NCBI RefSeq assembly: GCF_900198625.1
Contig: NZ_FZPK01000017.1
Coordinates: 1 to 64,000 of the forward strand
Length of the DNA: 64,000 bases
From: Helicobacter rappini
Lineage (GTDB): Bacteria > Campylobacterota > Campylobacteria > Campylobacterales > Helicobacteraceae
Direction: 5' to 3'
Below are positions 45,080 through 53,328 of the stretch, piece after piece (position 1 is the stretch's first letter; every line of letters begins with the position of its first letter). The position numbers and the translations under genes were made by a program. The notes under the pieces are model-generated. The model saw nothing but the letters and a program-made list of their open reading frames with translations. It was not told where the DNA came from and searched no databases.

Positions 45080-45916
45080 CTACTTAATATCACTTTTGCG
45101 AGTTTTTATAATCCATAATAAAAACAATGCAATCCCCATCATAACGCAACTTAGAATCTGCCCCATACTAAGCCCTAAGAAGTAATAGCCCATCTGCACA
45201 TCAGCTTCCCTAAAATACTCTGCTATAAATCGTGCAAGACTATATGCAAACGCATAAATAACGATAAGCATACCTTCGGTTTGATTTTTTTTAGAAGCAA
45301 TCCATACGATAATAAAGACAACAATGCCCTCTAAAAATGCCTCAATTAGCTGACTAGGATAACGCAACGCCCCTTCCACATAGATTCCAATAAATTTTAG
45401 TGAATCTTCTTCAATCACCCTGCCATACAGCTCTTTATTTAAAAAATTCCCAATTCTCCCAAACACATAGGCAAGCGGCACACTCAAAGCAACTATGTCA
45501 AGCAAAGCAAAAATATTTGCCTTTTTCACATAAAAGAACAGAAATGAAGCAAGCAAAAAGCCAAAAACAGCACCATGAAAGCTCATACCCGCAATACCTA
45601 CAAATCGCCCATCAACATAGGGGTTGAAAGCTTCCCAAGGGTGTGTGAGATAAAACATAGCAGAATCTGTATAAATAAAAAGATAGCCAAAACGCGCCCC
45701 AAGCAAGATTCCAATCTCAACCCATATAAAATAACTATCTATAATCTTTGAATCTATGTGTGAAAAACGCGGCATAGTTTTAACAAAATATTTAGCAAGA
45801 AAGAAGCCAATAAGCAAAGCCGACACATACGCCAAGCTATACCAATGGATATTAAAGCCAAACGCGCTAAAGGCAATGGGACTAAAATGAGAGTAGATTT
45901 CATTCCAAAAATTCAT
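45080..45916 (-). CDS. lgt: Prolipoprotein diacylglyceryl transferase
   Basis: An inner-membrane enzyme that adds diacylglycerol to lipoprotein cysteines. It is a 278-residue polytopic protein with the essential pattern AGMSFHGAVFGF, the signature GRIGNFLNKELYGR and the C-terminal RFIAEYFREAD. It is first in the lgt-(small protein)-nadD-rsfS operon; the ribosome site is weak. Confidence 0.95.
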   Translation of the reverse strand: MNFWNEIYSHFSPIAFSAFGFNIHWYSLAYVSALLIGFFLAKYFVKTMPRFSHIDSKIIDSYFIWVEIGILLGARFGYLFIYTDSAMFYLTHPWEAFNPYVDGRFVGIAGMSFHGAVFGFLLASFLFFYVKKANIFALLDIVALSVPLAYVFGRIGNFLNKELYGRVIEEDSLKFIGIYVEGALRYPSQLIEAFLEGIVVFIIVWIASKKNQTEGMLIVIYAFAYSLARFIAEYFREADVQMGYYFLGLSMGQILSCVMMGIALFLLWIIKTRKSDIK

Positions 45917-45953
45917 AATATAAACTCTATAACTATTAAATTAAAAAATCTCA

Positions 45954-45959
45954 ATTATA
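45954..45959 (-). promoter_or_regulatory. Candidate -10 box of the lgt operon
   Basis: Reverse-strand TATAAT within ATGTATAATTGAG lies about 38 bases upstream of the lgt ATG. Confidence 0.45.
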
Positions 45960-46152
45960 CATAATGTGTGATGATTTTTTAGCAAATAGTGTATAAAATT
46001 TGATTTTTGCGATATTTTTCAAGTCGATACCATAAGGTTTTTTAAAATTTAAAAATAATTAAAACAATATATCTTTCCAATACTTCATGCAATAGACAAA
46101 AACTACTAAATTTCGCGAAAGAATAAAAATGATAACTGAATACAAAGGAAGA

Positions 46153-46228
46153 TGGTGGCTCGAGGCAGAATCGAACTGCCGACACAAGGATTTTCAGTCC
46201 TTTGCTCTACCGACTGAGCTATCGAGCC
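46153..46228 (-). tRNA. tRNA-Phe (GAA)
   Basis: A complete 76-base cloverleaf read on the reverse strand: acceptor GGCTCGA/TCGAGCC, anticodon loop CTGAAAA within the stem AGGA/TCCT, T arm GGCAGTTCGATTCTGCC, encoded CCA. The anticodon is GAA. Confidence 0.96.
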
Positions 46229-46540
46229 ATTTTGAGTTTAAGCAATAAAAAGAAATAATTCTACTAGAATAAATATTAAAAACAACTTAAAATAATTATA
46301 AAATTTGATTTTAATGACTTATTTTAAGTAGCATTTTTAATGTTGATTCTAAAAAAGATAAGTTATGGAATCTAAAATGTCAAATACGAGTGTTTTAGAG
46401 AGATTGCTGGAATAAAGTCATAGAATCCTTCAAAGCAAATCTAGAAAATTTCACATTTGTTGTAGATATTCTAAGACATTGAGTATAATTTTATTTCTAT
46501 ACTATATTTATAAGATTTATAAGCTATTTGGATTAACTCT
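46229..46540. other. Divergent gap between tRNA-Phe and ccdA
   Basis: AT-rich control region. The tRNA promoter probably lies in the left 50 bases (reverse-strand TAGAAT near 46263-46268), and the ccdA -10 is at 46484-46489. No gene is seen. Confidence 0.4.
46484..46489 (+). promoter_or_regulatory. Candidate -10 box of ccdA
   Basis: TATAAT within TTGAGTATAATTTTA lies 52 bases upstream of the ccdA ATG. Confidence 0.5.
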
Positions 46541-47248
46541 ATGGACTTTTTACAAAAAATATTTTTTGAATTACCGCTTATTGCAAGTTTTTTGGGTGGG
46601 ATTCTAAACTTTCTTGCACCTTGCATTCTGCCGCTTATACCATCTTATATGAGCTATATTTCTGGGAGTGTGCTACATGATGAGACAAAGTATTCTCGTT
46701 TTAGCATGTTTCGCAATGCAATGCTTTTTGTTTTTGGATTTGGGCTTGTATTCTTTTTGCTTTTTTTAGCTATGTTTCAAATTATCGATAATTTTTTTAA
46801 TTATCCCATTGTGCGATATATTTCTGGCGGTATTGTTATCCTTTTTGGTATCCATTTTTTGGGAATCTTTCATATTGCAATGCTTAATCAAACAAAGCAA
46901 TTAAACCTACAAAAGCTAGAACAACATAAGATTCTAAGATTTATCGCACCATTTATTATAGGCGTGGGTTTTGCGGCGGGCTGGTCGCCTTGCTCTGGTC
47001 CTATCATAAGCTCTATTGCCCTGCTTGCTTCTATGAATGAGGGACTTGCTATATATGCTAGTTTAGCTTTTATAACCGGGCTTTCACTCCCTTTTTTATT
47101 ATTAGCACTTTTTTTAGACAAGGGCTTAAATCTCATACGCAAAGCAAAAAAGCAAATGCAAATTATTGAGAAAATATGTGGTATCTTTTTAATTGGCATT
47201 GGAATCTTAATCATTTTAGGTGATACTTCTTTATTTATGAGTTATTAA
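46541..47248 (+). CDS. ccdA: Cytochrome c biogenesis protein CcdA (DsbD membrane-domain family)
   Basis: 235 residues, six membrane helices. The two redox cysteines stand in NFLAPCILPLIPSYMSY (C28) and GWSPCSGPI, the pair that carries electrons across the membrane to keep apocytochrome c reduced. It is followed after 13 bases by the dihydroorotase-like gene, the same order as H. pylori HP0265-HP0266. Confidence 0.93.
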   Translation: MDFLQKIFFELPLIASFLGGILNFLAPCILPLIPSYMSYISGSVLHDETKYSRFSMFRNAMLFVFGFGLVFFLLFLAMFQIIDNFFNYPIVRYISGGIVILFGIHFLGIFHIAMLNQTKQLNLQKLEQHKILRFIAPFIIGVGFAAGWSPCSGPIISSIALLASMNEGLAIYASLAFITGLSLPFLLLALFLDKGLNLIRKAKKQMQIIEKICGIFLIGIGILIILGDTSLFMSY

Positions 47249-47261
47249 TGAAAGGATAGAT

Positions 47262-48509
47262 ATGCAAGAAGATAAAATACAATGTTTTAAAAATGCGAAA
47301 ATATTTGATGATGAAAAGGGCTTTGTGCAAGGCAGTGTGTATGTGCAAAATGGCAAGATTATACAGGTTATACAAGATTCTATTTCGTTTAGAGATGATT
47401 TGCGAGAATGTGAAGAGATTGATTGCAACGGATATGCGATATTGCCAGCTTGTATTGATATTAATGTATTTCCACTTGATAAAAAGCTTGGAGCAAAGCC
47501 CATACACACACTTGCAAATAAGGCACTTTATGGCGGAATCTCTACTATCTTTCTTAATCCATACACACAGCCAAGCATTGATAATGAAGCTATGAATGCC
47601 CTTATTGAAAGCATTAATTCACACAATAGTGTAAATATTTATCCACTTATTGCAAGCACAGATTCAGAATCTAGACTAAGCAATATCGATACATTGCATA
47701 GTCTTAATAAAAATGCAAAGGCAATTTTTAGTAATTCTGCGATTGGGTCTAATCTCTTATATCAAAGTATGCAATATGCTAAAATGCTTGATTTACCACT
47801 TTGTGTATTTGCATTTGATTTCAATATCGAGCAAGGTGTGGCGTATGAAAGTGCGTTTGCAAGGGGGCTTGGGCTACCTATGATAACGCCTATAGGACAA
47901 ATTAAAGAAGTGGCAAAGATAAAAGAAATGGCAAAGTTTCTTGATATTGAAGTCATTTTTATGTCTATGAATATAGCCCATACACTCGATATGATTTGCC
48001 ATGAAAAAAACATGCACGCACAAGTTGGACTCCCACATTTAATCTTTAATGAACAAAGCATAAAAACCTATGATACACGCTATAAAATGACCCCGCCCCT
48101 GCTTACTCGGAGTAAAAAAGAAAAACTTGTAAAAAGATTGCAAGAGGGCAAAGTCTCTCTTCTAACAAGTATGCAACAAGAAGTCTCAAAGCAATATAAA
48201 GAGCAGGTATTTGAGTATGCAAGTGAGGGTGTATCTGGTATTGAATACTTTTTTAGCCTTGCCTATACTCTGCTAGTAAAAGAAGAGATTCTAAGACTTA
48301 GTGATTTAGTAAAGCTTACAAGTAGCAATGCAAGTAATCTTATGCGACTAAATAAAGGGCATATTGCTACACAAAGAGATGCTGATTTTATGATCGTTGA
48401 TTTGGAGGAAAAATTTGAAGTTTTAGATTCTACGAGTTTGTATCATGGTTTAGAGTTATATGGGAAGATTAAATATATGGTAGTTGATGGTAAGTTGCAT
48501 AAATTGTGA
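47262..48509 (+). CDS. Dihydroorotase-like protein lacking metal ligands (PyrC' type)
   Basis: 415 residues of amidohydrolase fold, aligned by eye to dihydroorotase: PACIDINVFP where active enzymes have IDxHxH, NPYTQPSIDN for MPNTxPxxD, YKMTPPLLT for MNPPLR, and SLLTSMQQE for the catalytic TDHAPH. The metal-binding HxH and the catalytic aspartate are therefore replaced. Such inactive dihydroorotases can be structural partners of aspartate transcarbamylase. AAAGGA precedes the ATG. The fold is confident; activity is doubtful. Confidence 0.85.
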   Translation: MQEDKIQCFKNAKIFDDEKGFVQGSVYVQNGKIIQVIQDSISFRDDLRECEEIDCNGYAILPACIDINVFPLDKKLGAKPIHTLANKALYGGISTIFLNPYTQPSIDNEAMNALIESINSHNSVNIYPLIASTDSESRLSNIDTLHSLNKNAKAIFSNSAIGSNLLYQSMQYAKMLDLPLCVFAFDFNIEQGVAYESAFARGLGLPMITPIGQIKEVAKIKEMAKFLDIEVIFMSMNIAHTLDMICHEKNMHAQVGLPHLIFNEQSIKTYDTRYKMTPPLLTRSKKEKLVKRLQEGKVSLLTSMQQEVSKQYKEQVFEYASEGVSGIEYFFSLAYTLLVKEEILRLSDLVKLTSSNASNLMRLNKGHIATQRDADFMIVDLEEKFEVLDSTSLYHGLELYGKIKYMVVDGKLHKL

Positions 48510-48892
48510 TTGCATTGTAATGAAAGTTTAGTGTTTTGCTTTTTAGAAATCAGCTCGCATGAATTAAAAATAACTCTGTGGGATATGGTGTTAGAATCTA
48601 TAGTTAAACAATGTGTAATTAAGTTTATATATCTTTCATTATTTTCGTGGAATCCAGTCTCTATTCAAGACATCAAAACAAACCTATGGAATCTGCTTAT
48701 CACACCATCCAATCTGTTAACCAAACCTCATGAGTTACCACACATTAGTCAGTTTGTAAAAGCTAATTTTTATGGAATCTAGCTAGAAATACAAATGAAA
48801 TCGTAATAACAAAGCTATGCCATAGATTTCCAAAATAAACGATGTTTTCTCAATCTTAGAAAGAATTTTAACTGCTCTAATGGGCTAGAAAT
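48510..48892. other. Gap between the dihydroorotase-like gene and ubiX
   Basis: A 90-codon open frame starts at a TTG directly after the stop, but it has no ribosome site and no recognisable protein. I see nothing else; both flanking genes end here. Confidence 0.4.
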
Positions 48893-49486
48893 CTAGGGTA
48901 TAATCAACTGGTTTCTAACATTTCCATCCCAACGCACAAATAAATCATGTGGTATATCAAGCATATCAAAATATTTACCGACTAAAAAATCATGCAAGGA
49001 TTCTAAATCACAAATACCGCCATAATACCCAGCAATAGGTGGTGCGATATATACACCAAGATTAGCAAGCTTTGCCATATTTTCAAGTAAAATAGCGCTT
49101 AAGGGCATTTCTCTTACGCCAAGTATTAGTTTCCTCTTTTCTTTCAAACACACAGCACCTACACGAGTAAGCAGATTGCTTTGCAAGCCATTTGCAATGC
49201 TTGATAGTGTGTTGCTGCTTGTTGGTAAAATAATGCAGGTTTCAAAATAAAAGCTGCCACTTGCTAAAGGGCTTGTCATAGAATCATGAATCACGAGATT
49301 ATCCGTGCGTATCGCATTGATAAGATTTCTAAGATTTTGTTTCTTTTCTGCTTGGCAAAGCATGGCTGCATTTTGCGTTGGCACAACATAGAGTGTGCGA
49401 TCTTTTGGGAATCTCTTTATAAAATGCAATGCCAACTCAATACAGCTTCCACCGCTTATACCAAGCACAATAGGCGTATAACTCAC
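48893..49486 (-). CDS. ubiX: Flavin prenyltransferase UbiX
   Basis: Makes the prenylated FMN used by UbiD-type decarboxylases. It is 197 residues with VLGISGGSCIELAL (flavin-binding), the serine/threonine-rich LPTSSNTLSSIANG, KRKLILGVREMPL and a closing FVRWDG. It uses a GTG start at 49486 with AAGGA eight bases upstream. Confidence 0.9.
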   Translation of the reverse strand: MSYTPIVLGISGGSCIELALHFIKRFPKDRTLYVVPTQNAAMLCQAEKKQNLRNLINAIRTDNLVIHDSMTSPLASGSFYFETCIILPTSSNTLSSIANGLQSNLLTRVGAVCLKEKRKLILGVREMPLSAILLENMAKLANLGVYIAPPIAGYYGGICDLESLHDFLVGKYFDMLDIPHDLFVRWDGNVRNQLIIP

Positions 49487-49693
49487 TCAAAAATTCCTTA
49501 TATTGTTAAATAATCGATGATTTTATAGTAACTTTGTCGCGATATATGAAACTTCATGTGTTAAACCTGCATGAAATAATTCACATTTTTACACATAATG
49601 CATAAAAATGCAATAAGCATTGAAATGAAAAAAGTATTATAGGATTTTTTATGTTATGCTGTAAGTCTAATCTTTAATTTGGGAGTTTTAGTT

Positions 49694-49957
49694 ATGAAGA
49701 GATTTTTGCTGTTATTTGTTATGTTGTCCGGTTTTCTTTTTGCGGCGGTAAATATTAACACTGCAAGTCAAAAAGAGCTTATGACATTAAATGGTATCGG
49801 TGAAGCAAAGGCAAAAGCGATTATTGAATATCGCACAAAAAATAGATTCAAAAAGATTGAAGATATTATGCAGGTAAAAGGCATAGGGCAAGCGATCTTT
49901 GATAAGATTAAAAAAGATATTGTTGTAACGAGCCAACCACAAACAACAAAAAAATAA
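49694..49957 (+). CDS. Exported ComEA-like helix-hairpin-helix protein
   Basis: 87 residues: a signal peptide ([15 protein letters not shown]), then two helix-hairpin-helix motifs ([39 protein letters not shown]). This is the ComEA DNA-binding module, which pulls DNA through the periplasm in natural competence. The ATG at 49694 is preceded by GGGAG. It is transcribed alone here. Confidence 0.87.
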   Translation: MKRFLLLFVMLSGFLFAAVNINTASQKELMTLNGIGEAKAKAIIEYRTKNRFKKIEDIMQVKGIGQAIFDKIKKDIVVTSQPQTTKK

Positions 49958-50331
49958 TTTTTGTATCTGCTTTTATGTGATAAATATCACAATGGTGTGA
50001 TTATATTTTTTTGCTGTAGTGCATGATTAATCCATGTTTCATGGTATTTGCTGTGCTAGATTTTGTGAAGCAAAAAGCAGATCTTTGTGTCAAAATGCAG
50101 ATGAGATTGTGTTTGATTTGCATAGTTTAATTGAAAGCATGGAATTGGAATTATTGTCATTTTTGAGCTTTTATAAAGAATCTAAAGTTATTGAAACATG
50201 GAGTATTTTGAGTTCATATTAAATACAACATGTATAATCCGTTGCCATTGGAGTATTATTTAGCTTTTATTTAATCTAAATCAATGAAAGTTTTATATCA
50301 TTTTCCTTATTTATTAAATAAGGAAAATATT
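49958..50331. other. Gap after the comEA-like gene
   Basis: It holds a hairpin and T-run (described separately) and a 62-codon open frame at 50034-50222 without a ribosome site or recognisable sequence. A second control region precedes cysQ. Confidence 0.4.
49986..50010 (+). terminator. Hairpin and T-run after the comEA-like gene
   Basis: ATCACA-ATGG-TGTGAT followed by TATATTTTTTT, 29 bases after the stop codon. The stem is short (6 bp), so termination is only likely. Confidence 0.4.
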
Positions 50332-51342
50332 GTGAATATGCTTGAAAATCTAGTCTATGAAGCCCTTTGCATAGCTATTGAGGCGGGAAAAATCATTATG
50401 AAATTCCATGGTGATACTACACATATACAAAAGGCAGATAAAAGCCCTTTAACACAAGCAGATTTAGAATCTAATGCTTATATTACGCAGCATTTACAAG
50501 CAATAAGCCCATATAAGGTATGTTCTGAAGAAGCAGTTTTAGAGTATAATGAAAGAAAGGATTTAGAGTATTTTTGGCTTATTGACCCGCTTGATGGCAC
50601 AAAGGATTTTATAAGTGGCAATGGTAACTTTACAATAAATATTGCTTTATTGCATAAAAATGAAGTCGCACTTGGTGTCGTATATGCCCCATGCCTTTAT
50701 GAAGCCTATATTGGTTTAAAAGGCTTTGGTAGCTTTTCATATAATATTTATGATTTTAAAAACTTTGCGTGTATGAATCTTGAGAAAAAATCTCGTATTG
50801 AATGGCTTAAAACACATAAGATTCTACTTGCAAAAGAGTATGTAAAAAAGATTTATGGAGATAATTTAGAGTTTTTAAGTGGCGTAGATTCTCATATTAA
50901 ACAAGAGATTCTAAAAAATATTGATGAGTATATAGAATCTAGCCATGCTTCTAAAAGTGCAGAGAGTTTTGAGAAAATAGATTCTATACCCCTAGCTAAT
51001 CAAAAAAGGCTTATTGCTTGTGACTCTATCCACCATAGCACAAAGGCGACAGAAGAGTTCCTACAAAGATATAATGCCCTTGTGTTAAAGAGAGGTTCAT
51101 CGCTTAAGATTTGTGCGTTAGCAAGTGGTATTGCTGATATTTATCCGCGTATGAATGGCACGAGTGAATGGGATACTGCCGCAAGTGAGATTATTTTACT
51201 AGAATCAGGTGGGATTACGCTTGATTTACAGACAAAAAAGCCCTTGTGTTATAATAAGGAAAATATCCGTAATAATCATTTTGTAGCGTTTGCAAAATCA
51301 CATAAAAATGGTGATATTTATAGGGATATTATTGAATCTTGA
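50332..51342 (+). CDS. cysQ: 3'(2'),5'-bisphosphate nucleotidase, CysQ/inositol-phosphatase family
   Basis: 336 residues. Metal-site motifs are KSPLTQADLESNAYI, CSEEAV, the signature WLIDPLDGTKDFISGNGNFT and the C-terminal GTSEWDTAASEIILLESGG. CysQ removes the 3' phosphate of PAP from sulfate assimilation. It is about 80 longer than usual, with a low-complexity insert at about residues 170-220 (EYIESSHASKSAESFEK). The GTG at 50332 is seven bases after AAGGA; the ATG at 50338 is the other option. It overlaps the next open frame, and the likely acetyltransferase start follows after 20 bases. Confidence 0.87.
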   Translation: MNMLENLVYEALCIAIEAGKIIMKFHGDTTHIQKADKSPLTQADLESNAYITQHLQAISPYKVCSEEAVLEYNERKDLEYFWLIDPLDGTKDFISGNGNFTINIALLHKNEVALGVVYAPCLYEAYIGLKGFGSFSYNIYDFKNFACMNLEKKSRIEWLKTHKILLAKEYVKKIYGDNLEFLSGVDSHIKQEILKNIDEYIESSHASKSAESFEKIDSIPLANQKRLIACDSIHHSTKATEEFLQRYNALVLKRGSSLKICALASGIADIYPRMNGTSEWDTAASEIILLESGGITLDLQTKKPLCYNKENIRNNHFVAFAKSHKNGDIYRDIIES

Positions 51343-51362
51343 TAGTAAATAAAGGCGAGTGT

Positions 51363-51872
51363 ATGCAAGAAATATCTATTTGCTCCCTAAAAGATAATCC
51401 AAGTTTGCTAGAGAAAGCACAAATTTTTCTGCTAAAAGCATGGGCAGATGAGAAATCAGAAAACTTTTATAAAGAAGTTTTGCAGCGTTGTGTTAAAACA
51501 AGCGATTTTACCCCACATTTTCTTTTTGCAATAGATAAAGACAGAAAGATTATTGGTTGTGTTGGTATAGCATTGCAAGATTTTGTCTCATGTGTAAATC
51601 TTTATCCATTTTTAGTGGCATTATATGTGGAAGAATCCTATCGCAACAATAGTATTGCAAGTATGCTTATTGGGAAAGCAAAAAGAGATTGCAAAAATGT
51701 AGGTTTTAGCAATCTATATCTTTGCAGTGATTTATGTGGTTTTTATGAGAAGTTTGGTTTTGTGTTTCATAGCATGGCTTATGATGTTTTTGGCTTTAAT
51801 AACCGCATTTATCATTGTGTTTTAAAGCCCAATGTGCCACATTTGGACTTTAAAAATATAGAAGTTTTATGA
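51363..51872 (+). CDS. GNAT-family N-acetyltransferase
   Basis: 169 residues. The GNAT core is visible as VALYVEESYRNNSIASMLIGKAK (acetyl-CoA loop, weakened from the usual R/QxxGxG/A) and a C-terminal NLYLCSDLCGFYEKFGF, which resembles the family's final strand and helix. The substrate is unknown. It follows cysQ by 20 bases and is probably co-transcribed. Confidence 0.8.
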   Translation: MQEISICSLKDNPSLLEKAQIFLLKAWADEKSENFYKEVLQRCVKTSDFTPHFLFAIDKDRKIIGCVGIALQDFVSCVNLYPFLVALYVEESYRNNSIASMLIGKAKRDCKNVGFSNLYLCSDLCGFYEKFGFVFHSMAYDVFGFNNRIYHCVLKPNVPHLDFKNIEVL

Positions 51873-52135
51873 CAAGCTTCTTTATATCCTTAATAAACTT
51901 CTAACCTTATGTTTTTAAACGCTAGAAGAAATATGCCAATAATGTATTAAAGATGAAGCTGCTTGTAATTCGCATCAAATGTATTGGTAAATAGGAAAAA
52001 GGCGAAGTCGCATAATAGGTCATAGCCAAACTCCAATGCTTCACAAAGGCATTATGCAAGGTATATTACATATAAATATAAGTATTTGTGATGCATAAAG
52101 GGTGGTATTGATAATGTGCCGTATAATAATCGCTA

Positions 52136-52639
52136 TCAAAAAAATCCACGAAATCCAACTTGTATTCTACCAAAACCCTGCATAACACCCAGTGTATTGC
52201 CATTTACGCCCCCACCAGCTTCAATGAACACACTTGCATGTTCTCCACCATATATATCAGCCCCACCTCCCATAAAACCTTCCCACGCAAACGGCGATTT
52301 AAACATATCCTGTTGTTCTTGCATGGTAAGTCCAAAGCTACCGCTAATAAAGCCATATAATCTAGCCATATTAGAATCCCTTGCTCCACCAAATGTGATT
52401 TTTTCCTGCAATAATAAAAGAGAATTTGTATTTTCTGCTGCATGGGCAAATACGCTTATGTAGTTACGGATAGTAAAGCCTTTTTGTAGTAATGGAAAGC
52501 CCACTTCAAAGCCGCCACCAACATGCTTATTATCAAGGGTAACCACACCACCAAGAGAAAAACCATCTTTTGCCATGCTTACATGAGTAAGACATAAAAA
52601 TACACCTACATATAAAACGCCTTTATGTGCTTTTTTCAT
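52136..52639 (-). CDS. Small outer-membrane beta-barrel protein, Helicobacter type
   Basis: 167 residues: a signal peptide (1-23, ending VSMA), then alternating strands rich in glycine and aromatic residues (SLGGVVTLDNKHVGGGFEVG, FIEAGGGVNG), ending GFRGFF with a terminal phenylalanine as in outer-membrane barrels. AAAAGGA precedes the ATG. It is separated by 45 bases from the UPF0323 lipoprotein upstream. I recognise no specific function. Confidence 0.65.
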   Translation of the reverse strand: MKKAHKGVLYVGVFLCLTHVSMAKDGFSLGGVVTLDNKHVGGGFEVGFPLLQKGFTIRNYISVFAHAAENTNSLLLLQEKITFGGARDSNMARLYGFISGSFGLTMQEQQDMFKSPFAWEGFMGGGADIYGGEHASVFIEAGGGVNGNTLGVMQGFGRIQVGFRGFF

Positions 52640-52684
52640 ATAAAATCCTTTTTAAATCATTCCCAAAGAATAAAAGTGTAGAAT

Positions 52685-53317
52685 CTAAGAAGTTGCGATT
52701 GGTTTATTAGTATTTGCGTTGCCGCCAAAGAAGCCGCCTTTTGCATTTTGTGGTGTTGCTTTTGTGGCTGTTGTATTGCTACTTGGGCTAGTAGTTCGCG
52801 GGGTGCTAGTTTGTGGTCTTTGATAGGCTGAAGGTGAGCTATATCCTCTTTGTGCGTTTGCTTTATAATTTGCATTATTAAAAAGTTTATTACCAATATA
52901 GCTTCCAATCAACGCACCAGCCGCACTCGCAAGGATAGCCCCGCCAATGCCAAGCCCACCGCCATCACCGCTTGTGAGCGTGCTTGTGCCATTATCAATC
53001 TTTTTTGCTTCTTCAGCGACAAGGGCATCAACTTCTTCTTTGCTTAAAATTCTCTTATTGCCTTGCATATCTTTTACAATAATTGTCGTATCGCCATCAC
53101 TACTTGGTTGTTCATCAATAATCTTGTAGCTACCATCAGCTTCTTCTTGCAGGGTAACAGTAACGCCCTGCTTTTTGCTTACTTGCTGTGCTGTGTCGGC
53201 ATTATTTGAACCACTATCACAACCAAGTAATCCTGCGACTAGCACTGCACTCATACCACCCAAAATCGCTGCATCAGAGATTTTTCGTAAATAACTTTTT
53301 GGTTTTTGCTTTTCCAT
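52685..53317 (-). CDS. UPF0323 family lipoprotein
   Basis: 210 residues. It has a lipobox (VLVAGLLGC), a conserved middle (TVTLQEEADGSYKIIDEQPS; TIIVKDMQGNKRILSKEEVDALV), a glycine-rich membrane-like stretch (GGGLGIGGAILASAAGAL), and a serine/threonine/proline tail. It matches the UPF0323 lipoprotein of Helicobacter and Campylobacter, whose function is unknown. AAAGGGA precedes the ATG, and ppsA lies 11 bases upstream. Confidence 0.85.
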   Translation of the reverse strand: MEKQKPKSYLRKISDAAILGGMSAVLVAGLLGCDSGSNNADTAQQVSKKQGVTVTLQEEADGSYKIIDEQPSSDGDTTIIVKDMQGNKRILSKEEVDALVAEEAKKIDNGTSTLTSGDGGGLGIGGAILASAAGALIGSYIGNKLFNNANYKANAQRGYSSPSAYQRPQTSTPRTTSPSSNTTATKATPQNAKGGFFGGNANTNKPIATS

Positions 53318-53328
53318 ATATTGTCCCT

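Noticed and set aside
48510-48782. 90-codon forward open frame after the dihydroorotase-like gene
   Set aside because: TTG start with no ribosome site, no recognisable domain, and composition like the surrounding noncoding DNA.
49986-50001. CRP/FNR-type operator (ATCACA-ATGG-TGTGAT)
   Set aside because: It lies after a stop codon and is followed by a T-run, so a terminator is the simpler reading.
50034-50222. 62-codon forward open frame before cysQ
   Set aside because: No ribosome site, odd cysteine-rich start and no recognisable sequence; likely chance.
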